Part shown: positions 1 to 13,262 of the stretch, in pieces
Position numbering within the stretch: the stretch's first letter is position 1
Layout: every line of letters starts with the position of its first letter
Assembly: GCA_004794655.1 (NCBI GenBank)
Contig: SMMW01000634.1
Coordinates: 3,072,501-3,136,500, forward strand
DNA length: 64,000 nucleotides
Direction: 5' to 3'
Source of the DNA: Marisa cornuarietis
Taxonomy: Eukaryota; Mollusca; Gastropoda; Architaenioglossa; Ampullariidae
Notes under the pieces: model-generated
The model's database searches: none
What the model was told of the DNA's origin: nothing
What the model saw: only the letters and a program-made list of their open reading frames with translations
Program-made: the position numbers and the translations under genes

Positions 1-2246
1 CAACTTGGTGTACCACAATTTCACGGACCTTTGAGATCCATCGTCAGTGGTAGTCCTGAACAGGGAAATCTTCCAGGTGGTAGGAATTAGAATTCTTTAT
101 GTTATCGCGCAAAAAGACAATAACTAGTCTTAAACAGTCAGGTCTTGCAATTTTCTTTTTCATCAAAGTGAAAACTAATTTATTATTTTATAAGGTTTCC
201 TTTGAAACGCTTACGAAATATACACTTAATAAAACATAAAGCATTTATACTGTGACCAATAAGGCAGCATTTAGAATTTGTACCATTTGAGTTTTCGACC
301 GTGAGTTTGTACTGACCCCTTTTGACACTGTTGTTACTTTTGTTTTAAAAAATCTGGTTCAGGTACAGGGTCTGCCACTCAAAAGAGATCAATCAAGACC
401 TTCATCAAAAGATTCAAGTGGTTTCACCTGCTTGCTCCATGTATAATCATCGGTCTTTTGGTTGCGGTCATCGCTGTCTCTGTTTACTTTGGCAGTGAAT
501 ATTCTGCTGGTACCGTTTCAATTTAATTGTACCATAAACGTAACAGTGTATAAGGTACAGTTCTTGTCAGTCTCACGTTGCCTTCCGCTGTGCATGACCT
601 TTGCGTTTACTGGATTATTTAAGCGGGTGCCACTACTATTTCGCTGGTGCAAGTGGGGGTATTATTTTCTTTGGTTGTCGATTACGGTGGCGAGCGGGCA
701 CATTTGGAGAAATTGGCATATTAATTAATAAAGTAGACAGGGCCGGCAGGAGACGGGTGTAGTTTCTCCTTGTGTCCGTGAATCTTGAACGAAAGAACTC
801 GCAGATGGCATGGCGAATGTGTGAGTGCAATTGCCATGTTGAATAATAGAACTTTCTAGATGAAGTAAATTAGCTGTACTTTAGTTGAATATAGTGAAAG
901 AATAAAGCGTTTGTATTACACTAAAATGTGCAGTGTTACATACAACCTATCGCATTCAAATGTGACCACAAAAAACTGCTAGTCTGTACAGACTGCAACA
1001 AATCCTTGAATGTCTACACCTAGACATTTTTTGTAGCTGCATTTTATTTTTTTGGAAACCCTACGACAAACGTCTCCATTCTTCAGACACCACACAAGAT
1101 AGCTGACAAACACAACACGAATAAATAAGCATTGTTATCATGAGGTGTTGCATGTAAGAAAAAAAGTATTTTCTTTTCTCTAGTCCTGTTGACTTTCTTT
1201 TACAGAAAAAAGTAATACAGAAGAAGAAGGGAATTGCCACTCTTCTCCTAATCGAGTCAAGCTGAACAACATTCAAGGTATGTGGCGGACGACAGTTTTC
1301 ATATCGCATCAATAAGAGTAGAGAGGTTATAAGACGTGAGAAATGGCTGCCTCCTCGCAGTCTTCCAGTACTAACGTCAGCATCCAGTCGGTTCCTTTTT
1401 TCTATTCTTTTGTTGTTTGTTTTATAAGGCAATCTATGGCCAGTATAAAAAGCTATGGAGAGAGAACGCATACCTGTTAGCTTGCATTTTCTAGAAGCAA
1501 CAAGACAATGAAAATCTTTATCTAGTAATTTTTACGTTTCCTATTATTGGTAGTATTCCATAGTGGAATAAGTTTAGAAACACCCCTTAGAGAGTACTGT
1601 CTTATTTTCTCATTAGTTTTATATTTTGCCGTATGCGCAGATTTGATCAGAGTATGTCTTTTCAAATATGTGCCTTTTATAACAAGGTTATGTCTTGTCA
1701 GTTATTGCAGTGCCATTTGTCATAGGCTGCTTGTTTTGGGAAATTCGAATGTTATAATATTCTTCTATTATTATGTCATTTGATTTTCATCTTATATTTT
1801 CTGAAAAAGAAATGGAATTCTTCTACCTTTAGTTTTAATATTTTAGGGCAAAGCCCATCCTGTCCTAGGGTTTTGTCTTTTGTGAATTTTGTCTTTTGTA
1901 TTTTAGGCGCTGACTTGATATTAAGCAACTGATGTTTAAGCTCATTTTCCCTCCATTTGTTTAAGTGTTTCTATGGAGATATTTACGACGCAAAGTGGAC
2001 AAATATTGTTGATTGACAGTGATGCATATGACCCAGGTGAATACGTCGTCGCCAGTGGCTAGTGGGTCCTCAGTTATACGGTGCCAATATCTCCGACAAA
2101 CTTAGTCTACGGAGCGGTAGATAGCTTTACACACTTTTATAGATACAATGACCTTAGAGCAGAGATGCTGGCACTGGCAAAGGTGACACTTGAGGATACT
2201 TGCGCACTCTCTCTGCGCTCACTCAGTATCTGCCTCTATCCATTTT

Positions 2247-2279
<33 letters not shown>

Positions 2280-3212
2280 TTTTTTTCTTTCTTTCTTTCT
2301 TAACTTTTTACTCACTCTCAGGGCTTATTCAGTGTTTCCAAGAAAATGCTAGAAACATCTAGTAATCACCAGTCACGCATGCGCTTACTCGCACCAATCA
2401 TTCAGGTTGGCCAGGCTGTCCTCAATTACACACTAACACTCACTTAGTACAACTAGTGGTTTTTGGCTTCTAGTCGTCTATCTCAAGTTACCTGGTCTGC
2501 AACCTTAATGCCACTGTTTGTTGGATTGTCTCTAGTTTCAGTTTCCGTTAAGGTTTTTTACCGGACTGAATTGTTAGTCTATTGCTCAATCTTCTTGAGC
2601 TGCAGGGCAGGTGGACCCCTTTTCTGGTCTCTACCCCTTGACCTTCCTGACACTGGTGACCCTGTCATGATCTAGTGTTTCATCGGCAAAATTCTAAGTC
2701 ACGATAATGTGGTAGTCTCCTAACCTTAGAAGGGAAAAGACTGACATATTTACAAATACGGATTCATGTAATCATGCCAAGTTATCTGTAGACATTGACT
2801 TCCCCTTGGTCAGTTTTGTCTGAATTATATGCATCTACCATTAGAATTAACAGTTTAATCGAATTTAAAGCAAATTAACAGCAAAGCCTGTATGGATGAC
2901 CTCTGGTTTTGCAGTCTTTTACCAGAAAATTATAGGTCAAATTTATAGATATATATGGAGCCAAGCCCAACTTGATACAAAAAATGTAAACCAGTTAAGG
3001 AAAACATCTTATCTTGTATTGTTTGGAAGGTAATTATTTAATCATCAGATCCAGACTTTGTGGCGCTAATTGTGTTTTTCTGGCCATGGTCGCCTGTCAT
3101 GGAGAATACAAGCAGTCCGATGTACGAGGAAGCAATCAGTAAAGCTGAATATTGGGTCAGTGAGTGTATGTTGTTGAGACTGCTTTTTTAGTACTTCTTT
3201 ATTCTTAGTGCA

Positions 3213-3282
<70 letters not shown>

Positions 3283-4141
3283 GGTGTAAGTGAAGAGTAC
3301 AAGTAGGTTGGTGGATTGATTAATTAATGTCTTACGAATGTCAACATCTAAGCGTAAGCAGCACACTTAACGGTTCAATCATTTGAGAAGAACGTGCAAT
3401 TTTGCACAAAATGGGCGTCAAGGTGCTTATGGAATCTGTTTTCTTTCTTCAAGTATGTGTTATATCTTTTGATATTTGATATATTAGACACATTTTCGAG
3501 AAATGTGCTCATCGTGTAGTTGAAAAGTCTGCACTGTGGATAGATTAATTGTATATTACTTTTGGGATTTGAAATTTTTTATTGGACTTTTAGGTGACAA
3601 AGATCTTTCAGACCAGCTCACTTTCCTCTTGTATCACATCTGCTGCGACGGAAATGATGTAAGTTAAAAATATTTCTAATAAAATTATGCTAATTTGAGT
3701 GCGCTTTCACAGTCATCTATACTATCATCAATATTAACTAGAGGTCAGGGACCTTCTGTAGAAGTTTCACAAAAGTCATACTTACAAAGAGCACTGGCAT
3801 AGCTAGTTTTTGGAATCTTGTAAAATATATATGAAATTCATTACAAGTTAAATAAATGCACGTGGTTTTGTCCTAGCAATCTAGGCGGCAATATGCTGGT
3901 TCAATTCAAGCTGTATGTGAGCTGTGACAGTGCAATAGAAATTGAAGTAAACAGAGCCTACATCGAGGGTCACTTGCTCCTACAGAGAACCCAAGACAGA
4001 AGCTGCATGGTCAACATCAGTAAAAATATTTACCTTATGAAATTGAGGAAGAATATCAGTTTGACAGACACAGTTATAGCATCTAATATATCTAGTGAGT
4101 GTGAAATCAGTGTTAAATGCGAGAACTGCCTTTCGCGGAAA

Positions 4142-4228
<87 letters not shown>

Positions 4229-6037
4229 TACTTAACTATACATTAACTAAAATAATCATATATTAATCACCTGTACACCCCTATAATGATGTTCTGATGA
4301 TGTGTCCTAAAGATAATGTATTATCGGGCGGCTTATGACTGTCACCTTGATAGTATTTGGGTGGCTTATTTTCATATCTCGGCTTGAAATCCTCACCCGT
4401 TATTAAAATCAGGCAGTACAGCAGACGGTATCGTGTACGCTATCATTAAATAGAGTGAAGCTAAGCAGACTGAACAAATTGGAGTGTGACATGAAGGCTT
4501 ATGCCTTTAATGAGCCGAGAGATAGAGATATTTTAGTTGCTTTTGCAAGTTAGACTGGGCTTTGTAATTTATGTGTTTAAATTTGAAGTCTTCCCCAGTT
4601 TTGATGCGAAACGCTGGTTAAATTGAGCAACTGCTAATCTCTCTGAAATAAAGTTTGCTTTTTTATTTAAAAAAACATGTACATATCTAAAACTATAGTG
4701 AAAGACGACTTCGTAAAACAAAACTGGTAACCCTATGCAATGTCGATTTATTATTTTGCTTTAAATACAGTGCAAGAGGCTATATTTTATTGTTTGTTAT
4801 CCTACTTGTTTCTGATTGGAGCATTTACGTAATATGACATGTATGTGACAGATGATGATCACGAGTATAATCAGAACACGATGGTACAATAAAGGTTTTA
4901 TGTGCAAATAATACTTTAGAGTATGGAAGTGAGTACATTTCTTAGCCCAAAGTACCTTGTATTGAGCATAAATTATACCATAGCAATAATTTGGACGATG
5001 TTTCTATTTGTGATGTTTTACAGACACCATCTGTGGTCAGTCACAGCTGTACCCTATTCCTAAAATTGTCGGTGGTCGGCCTGTAAATCGCGGACAGTAC
5101 CCATGGGTAGTAAAGCTGGAGAGAAACGATGGCAAAGTATGTGGAGGCACCATCTGGGACTACAACCACATTCTAACGGCGGCACAATGCATTGATAAGT
5201 AACGGTCATTCATTGATTTAAAATATATGTTTTGTGTCATACGAATAGGTAGCTGATTAAAAGTCTTAGCCAAATACTTAAAAAATATATTAACATCAAA
5301 ATGGATAAAATTTAGTCTGGATATTTCTTTTTTGACTTGCTAATTAATCGTACCAACTGCTTTTTGTTTTGAAAATTAATAAATAAATATTTGCGCGATA
5401 AGAAACATTCATTTTGTCCACTAAGCTCAGACCTTTCTTGATGTTGAGTAACAGCAGGACAGGACAGTTTGACTTACTATTAACTAAGGTCCTTGCCGGC
5501 AAGTGGGAGACATCAATTTCTTCCCGTAACGAGCAGTACAGACGTATCGCTTCAGCACGAATTCACACAGGCTTCGACCTTGGTACTGCAGGTGAGTGTT
5601 ATACTTTCCCCAATTTGGTTTAAAATATAATTTTATTAATATTTTTTGTTATCATTATTATACCGCAGTTTTATAAATGCTCATTGCGCTTCACAATAAT
5701 TAAATACATAGCAACAAAGCAGAAAAACATAAAACACACACGCACGCACGCACGCGAGCGCGCAATCTACAGTATTCTAAATGTCACTTTTAAAATGCGT
5801 TAATACCATTAATAAAATGGAAATATTGTTACAGAGTTTAAGACTACCTCAAAGCTTCTGTTTTACCTAGTCCCTCCTATCTTAAACACGATTTAGTCAA
5901 AGTTCTTATGGCCTAATGCAGACACTCTTGCAATTTCTTATATAATGAACTAGACGTATATAACAGGACTCAGTGCCGTCAACAAAATGAATGTATGTCT
6001 AATAAAGCAGAATTAAACTCTGTTTCCCTTAGATACG

Positions 6038-6114
<77 letters not shown>

Positions 6115-6931
6115 GATTCTGTTTGATTAACGCGAACAAATTTAAAGGGGCATTTTAGAAACCATATGATTTTGTGGATGGCAATAAAAATGCGTTAATA
6201 TTCACTAGAATTAACAAGACTATTCGCACTCTTATGTTTGAAATCAGTAGTTTAAAACATTTGAAACTGTCGGAATTCCTCAGCAAACGACGTTGCCCTA
6301 GTGAAACTGAACGAGCCGTTAAATCCTACCACGCTAGTGATGAAAGTATGTCATCCTGATGCCAACACCCAGTTTCCAAAAAGGGGTATTGTTGCAGGCT
6401 GGGGAACGACGAAGGGTAAGTTACTCGGCTGATTTGATACAAAAGTACGTCCATGTAGAGGTGATTTTGTACCGTGAGAGGAAGTGGCGAACAATTGAGG
6501 GGAAATCCAGGTAACCGGAGAAACCTTCTGGCCGCTAGCTCTAGAAACAAATATATAAAGAGATGTACCCCTGATAATAGTTATGAACCTAAAACCTTGC
6601 AATCTCTGCTGTTGAAGCCTTATTCCACCGTTCTAGCTCATCTAATCTCAAACCACCAGATTACGTTATAGTAAATACATAAAATATCGTAACACATTAG
6701 TGTGCACAAACTGTTGTTTTTTTTTTACTTGTACGCTTAATGGTAAGTTTATGAAAATGTATGTTCCAAAAGGAAAAACGTATTTGTCAAACTATTTCAC
6801 ACGACATAGAAAGGTGAATCGTTTTTGACTGAGATGTTTTCGTCGCCGTCATTATGCCATCGTTATTAGTTTAAAGCAGGAAGGGATACGTGTGGTGTTT
6901 TCTGGATCTTTTAAGTTTCAGGTTTTAAGTC

Positions 6932-6962
<31 letters not shown>

Positions 6963-7680
6963 TGAGTCAGTAGCATCTATCGTCAAACGAATGCTGTAGC
7001 TGAAGCTTTTTTGTTACAGCGGGACTAAGGAAAAGTCCTGAGGTACAGCAAAGTGTAGAAGTAGTTATGCTAAGTCAGAGTAACTGCTTGAAGCTGCTGC
7101 GACTTAGTAACATTGAGGATGAACCGAAAAACGGGACTCTATGCACAATTGACGATGATCTAGAAGAAAAAGATAATTATCAGGTGAGAGGAAAACACAA
7201 AATTCTAAGCGTGTTCTTTCTCAGTGTCATATGACTCAATTTCAGTCACAGCCATCAGAGTATGCATGTTTCTTCGTTAATAAAATAAGCCTGTGGTTTA
7301 TCAACATTTTTTGCAGTTGGACCAATGGTCATCTAATCAACACATACAACAAAGATAAATTTGTTTTATTTAGTATGTAATTAAAATGATAAGCTAATCA
7401 GACCCAGCACAGGAATGCTGTAATGATGTAGTGATGTATTATTCGCGTAGATATTGTATAGAATTGCAAAGTGAGTGGGGAAACATCATTCTTTGTTATA
7501 AAGATGGAGGGAGACTCTGGTGGTCCACTGTTTGCGAATCTGGGATCCGGAGGCGTTGAGCGTTACACTATCTTTGGCATCGTCTCGCACGGTTTGGTGT
7601 GTGGAAGATCGCCTGCAGTGTATGCATCGGTTCAGTATTACCTTGACTGGATCCAAAACACAATACGTCATTGGAAATAG
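1..7680 (+). CDS. Copy 1: type II transmembrane SEA/S1 serine-protease homologue, catalytic His lost (5' end cut by window)
   Basis: I read eleven exons by splice sites and by alignment to copies 2 and 3: 1-76 (partial), 363-494, 1206-1277, 3049-3155, 3594-3658, 3877-4094, 5024-5198, 5431-5591, 6284-6415, 7020-7183 and 7510-7680. Exon 2 encodes a basic stretch and then a membrane anchor (LLAPCIIIGLLVAVIAVSVY). Exons 4-6 form a SEA-like domain. Exon 7 opens the protease with a KIVGG activation site. The Asp motif NDVALVKL (exon 9) and GDSGGP (exon 11) are present. The catalytic His codon is CAA (Gln) in TAAQC at 5185-5187, and the Cys just before QGDSGGP is Tyr. The exon 11 acceptor reads TGGAG where copy 2 has TGCAG. 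All frames from exon 2 onward are open. Architecture resembles the HAT/DESC group of membrane proteases. It is probably an inactive protease homologue or an early pseudogene. Confidence 0.7.
2244..2302. repeat. (TTTC)n microsatellite
   Basis: Interrupted TTTC repeat in intron 3 of copy 1. The matching site in copy 2 (24802-24890) is longer and purer, so this locus changed length after the duplication. Confidence 0.9.
3215..3280. repeat. (TG)n microsatellite
   Basis: A pure TG run in intron 4 of copy 1. The equivalent run in copy 2 (about 26244-26268) is much shorter. Confidence 0.95.
4144..4226. repeat. (GAT)n microsatellite after exon 6 of copy 1
   Basis: About 28 GAT units start roughly 50 bases past the exon 6 donor, in intron 6. 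If the intron were retained the run would read as poly-Met or poly-Asp, but the donor (A|gtgagt) supports splicing. The same run is at 27092-27190 in copy 2. Confidence 0.95.
6039..6113. repeat. (CAAT)n microsatellite
   Basis: Tandem CAAT in intron 8 of copy 1. It recurs at 30983-31041 (copy 2) and 52601-52650 (the decayed copy), always after a similar lead-in that ends in cttagatac. This helps to identify the decayed copy. Confidence 0.95.
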
Positions 7681-8301
7681 TTGGAAGCTATAACCATTCA
7701 CGGCATTCGCAGACACACTCGGTCTGTCTGCCTGTCTATCCATAAAGATACAGACATAGATAACGAAATAAGGAGATGCAAATGTTGCCCTCGTCTGAAA
7801 AAGTTATTGAGATATGAAACCACATAAACAGTAAAAAGTGCCTTATTCATTTAAGAATTACGTATCAGAGTGTTTATTTTTATTGACCAGTAAAAACTCT
7901 GTTCGGAAAGTAAAAATAATGCAGGTTCTTCGCCACTAATACAAAACATAAATCTTGATATACTGGATATTATAGCTGACTGAGGAAATGCAAACGTAAG
8001 ATGTAGCTCGGTAACCAACACACTTAATGTCTGAACTGCCCAAAACTGAACCCAATACAAATCCAGACACTCTCTTATTATCTTTTTTTATTGATTATTT
8101 TACAGGTCTTTAAAGCTTTTGTAATATACTGATGTATAACACTATTTGTCTGGCATTGTATCACTGTTCTGTGCAATCTAAATGATTTCCTTTGGCGATT
8201 ACTGAATATTTTGTTATTAAGCTTTTAAAGATGAAGACTGTTTTTGAATATATTAAATACATCAACTTATTTCACAGTAAGTGTTTTGTAGGCGTTGTTT
8301 A

Positions 8302-8307
8302 AATAAA
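8302..8307 (+). promoter_or_regulatory. Candidate polyadenylation signal of copy 1 (AATAAA)
   Basis: AATAAA about 620 bases after the TAG stop. The same hexamer is kept at 33239-33244 in copy 2. This is position and motif only, so it is a weak call. Confidence 0.3.
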
Positions 8308-8453
8308 AGTTCTTAATAAATACTGAGTGTTCACAGCTCACTTTCTGTTAAGAGTTGAATAGTAGGTTTGGAAGAAAAGATAGAGAACGTGGTTTGCATA
8401 ATAACGAAAGAATAGACGTGCAAACGAAAACAACGAAACTTTTATTTTTCATT

Positions 8454-8455
<2 letters not shown>

Positions 8456-8511
<56 letters not shown>
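8456..8511. repeat. (CA)n microsatellite in the 3' flank of copy 1
   Basis: A pure CA run about 0.8 kb past the stop codon. The equivalent in copy 2 is 33411-33486. Confidence 0.95.
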
Positions 8512-8514
<3 letters not shown>

Positions 8515-9863
8515 AGCGACGTGTTGTTCAAACACGCAAATATTGAATATGATAAATATCAATGACAAATTCCAAAAATCAGACTTTGACCACTCGACCA
8601 CTTTAATGGCAATGACTTCACAGTTCCTATGACACAGCTGAGGAGGGATGGGAGGGCTTCAAAAGTAATTTTTACAGGGTGATGACACGTTAAGTAACAT
8701 CAATGTTATTATGAAATATGACTCTTTAATTCACATCTAAAGCCACAAGGGTTCTACAAATTTATATAATTCCTATTTGCATCCTTAATTAGAGGAGATA
8801 CATCTAATCACAGTTACAGACACATTGTGCTTGCTTATTTATATATTCTGTAATCCTCAGATTATTTAGCACTTATAAATCCTTTTTAAATGGCAACAAT
8901 AAAGATACCTAAGAGTTTTATCTAATCTATGCACAAGTGATTACTAGTCTTGGGTGTAGTTATTTACTCATAACCACTAAACGCTTGCCCCATCAAGCGT
9001 AAAGTTTGTTTTAAACCTTATTCATCAAATTAATGAGAATTCTTCGAGGAGTAGAAATAGAAAAAAGAACGGTTCGAGCTATTCTTTCAGCCGTATGTCC
9101 ATTGTATAAAAAGACCTGTGAGCAACTTGAAAAATCTCGCATCTGCGCTTCTCCATCTTCTCTGATGGCACTGATTAGAGTAGAGGTTTACCCAGAATTT
9201 TTTTTCTAAAGGTTAGAGCAAGGCTAAAACAGATTTTTCTGATAGTCAGAACTCAGGTAAACTCAGTTTTGTTTGTTGACAATGTAGCTTGCACTCCGCT
9301 AATTAATTTGATTTTCCGTGTCCTGGAGCAAACAGCTTCTAGTCTATTCAGAAGAAGGAATTAGTAAGCGTCCATAGTTAGTTAACGCTCGCATAATACT
9401 GTGCAATTTAATCATGACTCTATTCTTGCCATGAGTACTCTGTGCAGTGATACTGCAATGATACTTTTCACCCTTTCGATGATGAAGCCATAAAAAATCA
9501 TCCGTCTAATCTTGAAGGTAATAATGTTCTATTTTTCATTTTAGAAGTACAATCTTTTCTTTGTATCTTTAAAATACTGGCATCACTTATTTTCGTTTGC
9601 CCCATTTACCAGCTTGAGTTGATAATTTGCTGACACCTACTTTATTTTAGTTGATTGCTATGTTGTCTTAGGAGGAGGACCAAACCCCTTTTAAGTAAAG
9701 TTGTTTAATATAATTCAGCAACCCCTTTAAACTGAGGCCTTTAAACTTTATCTGTAATTTTGGGTTCGAAAATGAATTTAAGTTTTCATTGTATCCAGTA
9801 AGATTATCTATCGAATAGTGGTAGTGAGAAAGATGAAGAACATCACAATTATTATCATTGGTG

Positions 9864-10279
9864 TTATTATCAATGTAGTCCTGGAACAGAGTATGACAGA
9901 GAAAGACCAAACAGTGTGCGCATTTGACTTTACGTCTTTCATTTTGCACTGCAGGTTCAGTGTCTTTAACCCGTTTGGTGTTCTTACTTTGAATACATTC
10001 ATCATGGCTGGAACATAGTGTCTTATCTGTTAAATATCTGTGCAACCACTGATAGTAACAAGTATTGTTTAGAGCAAAGTCAGCAAGAAACAAAGAGGGA
10101 CAGAAGCAGAACACAGGTGAAGTACACAAAGTGCACTTACGGTCTCTCAACCTTGCTGATACACATCGCCTGACATGACATCTTTAATGCCAAGTACTCG
10201 TGGTCATTATGAAGTAGGGAATATTTACATTACTTACAGTACAGAGCAGCATGTTCAACAGCAGTCTATGGCAAATGGA
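9864..10279. other. Intergenic stretch with no recognised feature
   Basis: Unique sequence right after the duplication edge. Short open frames on both strands overlap each other and show no domain or splice pattern that I recognise. Confidence 0.5.
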
Positions 10280-10737
10280 CATTTTTATAGAATTTAAACC
10301 AAGTACCAATGGTACTTAGGCCAAAAGGACTTATAAGGAGCATGCTTTTAGACCTTAACAACAAGAACAAGACACGGAACAGTAAAAAAACAACATATGA
10401 ACTATGAAAGAATAAACAACAGAACTGCTGATAAAACAAATACAGAAAACGCAAAGACGAACCCAATAAGAAGGATTGAGAGTATCGTGATTTTGCATAA
10501 GGAAGACAAGGAGGGGAGTAGCAATAAGCGGAAACTTGTGGAAGGGTGGTAAAAAGGACTAGCAATTGTGTGAACTTGTGTTAGGAGTAATGCTCAAAGA
10601 AGAGGTGCGTTTTCAGTGCACATTTGGAGGATTCAATGCTGGGTAGGTGGCAGATATGGAAAGGGAGAGAGTTCAATTGTTTTACTGCACAGTAACTAGA
10701 AATCTCGAGACCATATGTTGCTGTTCTTGTGACACGA
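10280..10737 (-). mobile_element. Older 3' fragment of the CR1/L2-like LINE family
   Basis: On the minus strand this matches the last few hundred bases of the LINE at 10738-13262, including the ORF end (EHYS-stop region) and the 3' UTR segment with gagcatgct. It is more diverged than its neighbour. The next element's AAT tail starts directly at its edge, so the younger element appears to have inserted into it. Confidence 0.65.
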
Positions 10738-13262
10738 ATAATAATAATAATAATAGTGAAGATTTGTATAGCGCATATTCACACTCATAGAGAGCATGCT
10801 CTTAGCGCTTAAAATGGGGAAGAGACGTGGACAAGTAGATAAAGAACACAGGGGACGAAAGAAAACGACAGTACTGACGACGAAACAGATAGCAAAGGCA
10901 TCAGGTAACAGGAACAGAGAAAAATAGTGATGGGTAAAGTAGCAAGAGGGAAGGGGGAAGGTAAGGACTAGCATTGTGGACTGTGTTAGGAGTAATGCTC
11001 AAGGAAGAGGTGCGTTTTCAGTGCAGATTTGAAAGATTCAATTGTAGGAAGGTGGCGGATATGGAAAGGGAGAGAGTTCCATTGTTTTGCAGCACAGTAG
11101 TCAAAAGTCCTGTGACCATATGTTGTTGTTCTGGTGACAGGAATAGTTAGGATACGGTCGTCAGACGAAGAGTGTAATTGTCTGGCCGGAGAGTAAGGGA
11201 TGAGAAGTTCAGAGAAATAGTCAGGACAGGAGCCAGCAAAGAAATTAAAACACAACACAGACAGTTTGTACTGAATGCGAGAACGGACGGGTAGCCAGTG
11301 TAGGAAACGAAGGAGAGGAGTGACATGGTCCCGTTTCCTTGCTCTAAGTACCAGACGCGCAGCGGAGTTCTGTACTCTCTGGAGTCTCTGAATGAGGTAG
11401 TCAGGGCAGCCTGCCAGCAAGGAGTTGCAGTAGTCAAGTCGAGAAAGAACAAAAGCGCAGACAAGAGTGTTGGTAGCGCGTGTAGAGAGAAAGTGACGGA
11501 TGGCACTGATCTTACGGAGCTCATAGTAGGCAGACTGACAGACAGCTGTAACATGTTTATCAAGGGTCATGCCTGCGGTGACAATAAATCCCAGATTCCT
11601 AACGGATGATGTGAAGGTGATGTTGCTGTCGCCCACCTTGATGTGATTGGGCAGACTGAAGAGTGAAGGTTGATGTCTTCTTCTATGGCACAAGAGGGCT
11701 TCCGTTTTATCATCATTTAGTTTAGGCTTGTTTTTTACCATCCAGCCCTTGACATCACTGATACAAGCTTCTAGAGAGCTAATAGCAGAGTGAGACTCAG
11801 ACGGTGGAGTGGAACAGTAAAGCTGCGTGTCGTCTGCATAGGACTGATGAGAAACCTGGTGGGACCGGATGCGTGATGAATGTGGTTTAGTATACAGGAT
11901 GAACAGAACTGGGCCAAGAACTGAGCCTTAGGGAACGCCACAGAAAAGTGAAGCAGGGCGAGATATCTGACCGTCAACAAACACAGTCTGGGTCCTATCA
12001 GTGAGATAGGAGTTGAACCACGAGAGGACAGGTCCAGAAATCCCGTAGAGGGTGTGGTCTGTGAAGAAGCAGAGAGTGGTCTACAGTGTCAAATGCAGCA
12101 GACAGGTCCAGTAGGGTTAATGGAGAGACATCACCACTGTCAGGAGCAGATAATATGTCTGTTGTGACTTTAATAAGAGTAGTCTCGGTGCTGTGGAAAG
12201 GTCTATATGCCGACTGAGCTTGTGGGATAAGATGGTGCTCTTGTAAGTAGGCCCAGAGCTGCATCAAAACTATTTTCTCTATGATCTTAGAGAGAAAAGA
12301 CAAGTTGGAGACTGGGCGATAGTTGTTCAGGACATTGACGTCAAGCGTGCATTTCTTAAGAAGTGGCCTCACCACCGCATTTTTGAACAGAGATGGGAAA
12401 ACATCTGACGACAGGCTAACATTTACAATATTTGTGATGGCAGGAAGTAGAGTATCTAGGCACTCGAGAAGAAGGCTTGTGGGCATCGGATCTAACTCGC
12501 AAGTTGTTGGTTTAGCTTTTAGAATAACCGCTTTCACATCGGTCTCAGAGACTGGGAGGAACTTGGTCATGGAGCATCCCGGGAGGACATCACTGGAGAT
12601 GCTGTCAAGCGCCGACGCCGAGTCTAAAGATGATCGAATGTCCGATATCTTGCTGGTGAAATAATCACTAAAAACTTGCGGCAGCAGTGAAGCAGGATAG
12701 GCAGTAGGCAGTGGTGTTGCTGTTCGAGATCCAGTCATTTGATTGCAGATGGCAAAGAGCTTTTTGGAGGAGGTGCAGTTAATTATTTGGCCCTGAAGAT
12801 ATGATGCTTTAGCCTCATAAATGCATTTTGCAACGCTTCGCTTTGCGGCGTTATAAGTTTCTTTGACGAGTCCAGTCTTCCGCCAAATACGTTCAGCTCG
12901 CCGGCGCGTGCGCTTCAGGTCACAGAGTTCGACGCGGATCTGTGAATACCAAGGCGCACATTTAGACTGGCGCATCAGACGTCGAGACACTGGGGCAAGG
13001 TCATCAACTACTCTACGCAAAGCACAGTCAAGTTGCTCGGCAGAGGGTGGTTGGAGGAGCGCCATCTACAGCTGTGCTTTGAATGCCAGTCTATCCACAT
13101 TGTGTAATGACCGAGTGGGTCTGAAAACTGGCGCCGATGATGGGCATTAGCGATCCAGTTCAATTAGTACACAGTAGTGGTCAGATGAGAGATCGTGGGA
13201 AACATCAACTGACTGGACTAAGTGGTCATCAGGTCGATGTATGACCCAGTCCAGGATGTGAT
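10738..13262 (-). mobile_element. CR1/L2-like non-LTR retrotransposon, 5'-truncated, frames broken
   Basis: The 3' tail is (AAT)n at 10738-10756, followed by a 3' UTR that is nearly identical to those of the elements at 40714 and 63470. Reverse-transcriptase blocks are readable in two main frames (13065-11998 and 11741-10986): NNYRPVSNLSFLSKIIEKIV, the LDLSAAFDTVDH block, and a long C-terminal region ending LKTHLFLEHYS. The YADDTQLY region around 11820-11850 lies between the two frames, so the element is disabled. Similarity to the longer copy stops at about 13263 inside the endonuclease region. Confidence 0.85.

Larger units (their letters stand above)
1..9863 (+). repeat. Segmental duplication unit A (pairs with about 20833-35249)
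   Basis: Base 1 aligns with base 20833. Similarity runs through exons, introns and the 3' flank until about 9863 and 35249, where the two sequences part after the shared string attatcattggtg. Introns are about as similar as exons by eye, so the duplication is recent. Unit B is longer mainly because of insertions at 21669-23370, 25597-26041 and 28379-30361 and a replaced segment near 34500-35000. The left edge lies outside the window. Confidence 0.9.

Noticed and set aside
3893..4246. Open frame with a long poly-Met tail (and the matching one at 26843-27211)
   Set aside because: The first part is the real SEA exon. The poly-Met part is read-through into the (GAT)n run past a good splice donor.
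6039..6113. Regular short repeats that might suggest a CRISPR-like array
   Set aside because: The unit is 4 bases with no spacers, it sits in an intron, and the setting is eukaryotic.
6326..6602. Minus-strand frames over intron 9 of copy 1, repeated at 31255-31531
   Set aside because: Conserved only because the whole block is duplicated. They overlap a real plus-strand exon and have no recognisable domain.
12323..13150. Plus-strand frames opposite the LINE (also 42313-43173 and 15336-15824)
   Set aside because: They are shadows of the minus-strand reverse-transcriptase frames, which carry the conserved motifs.
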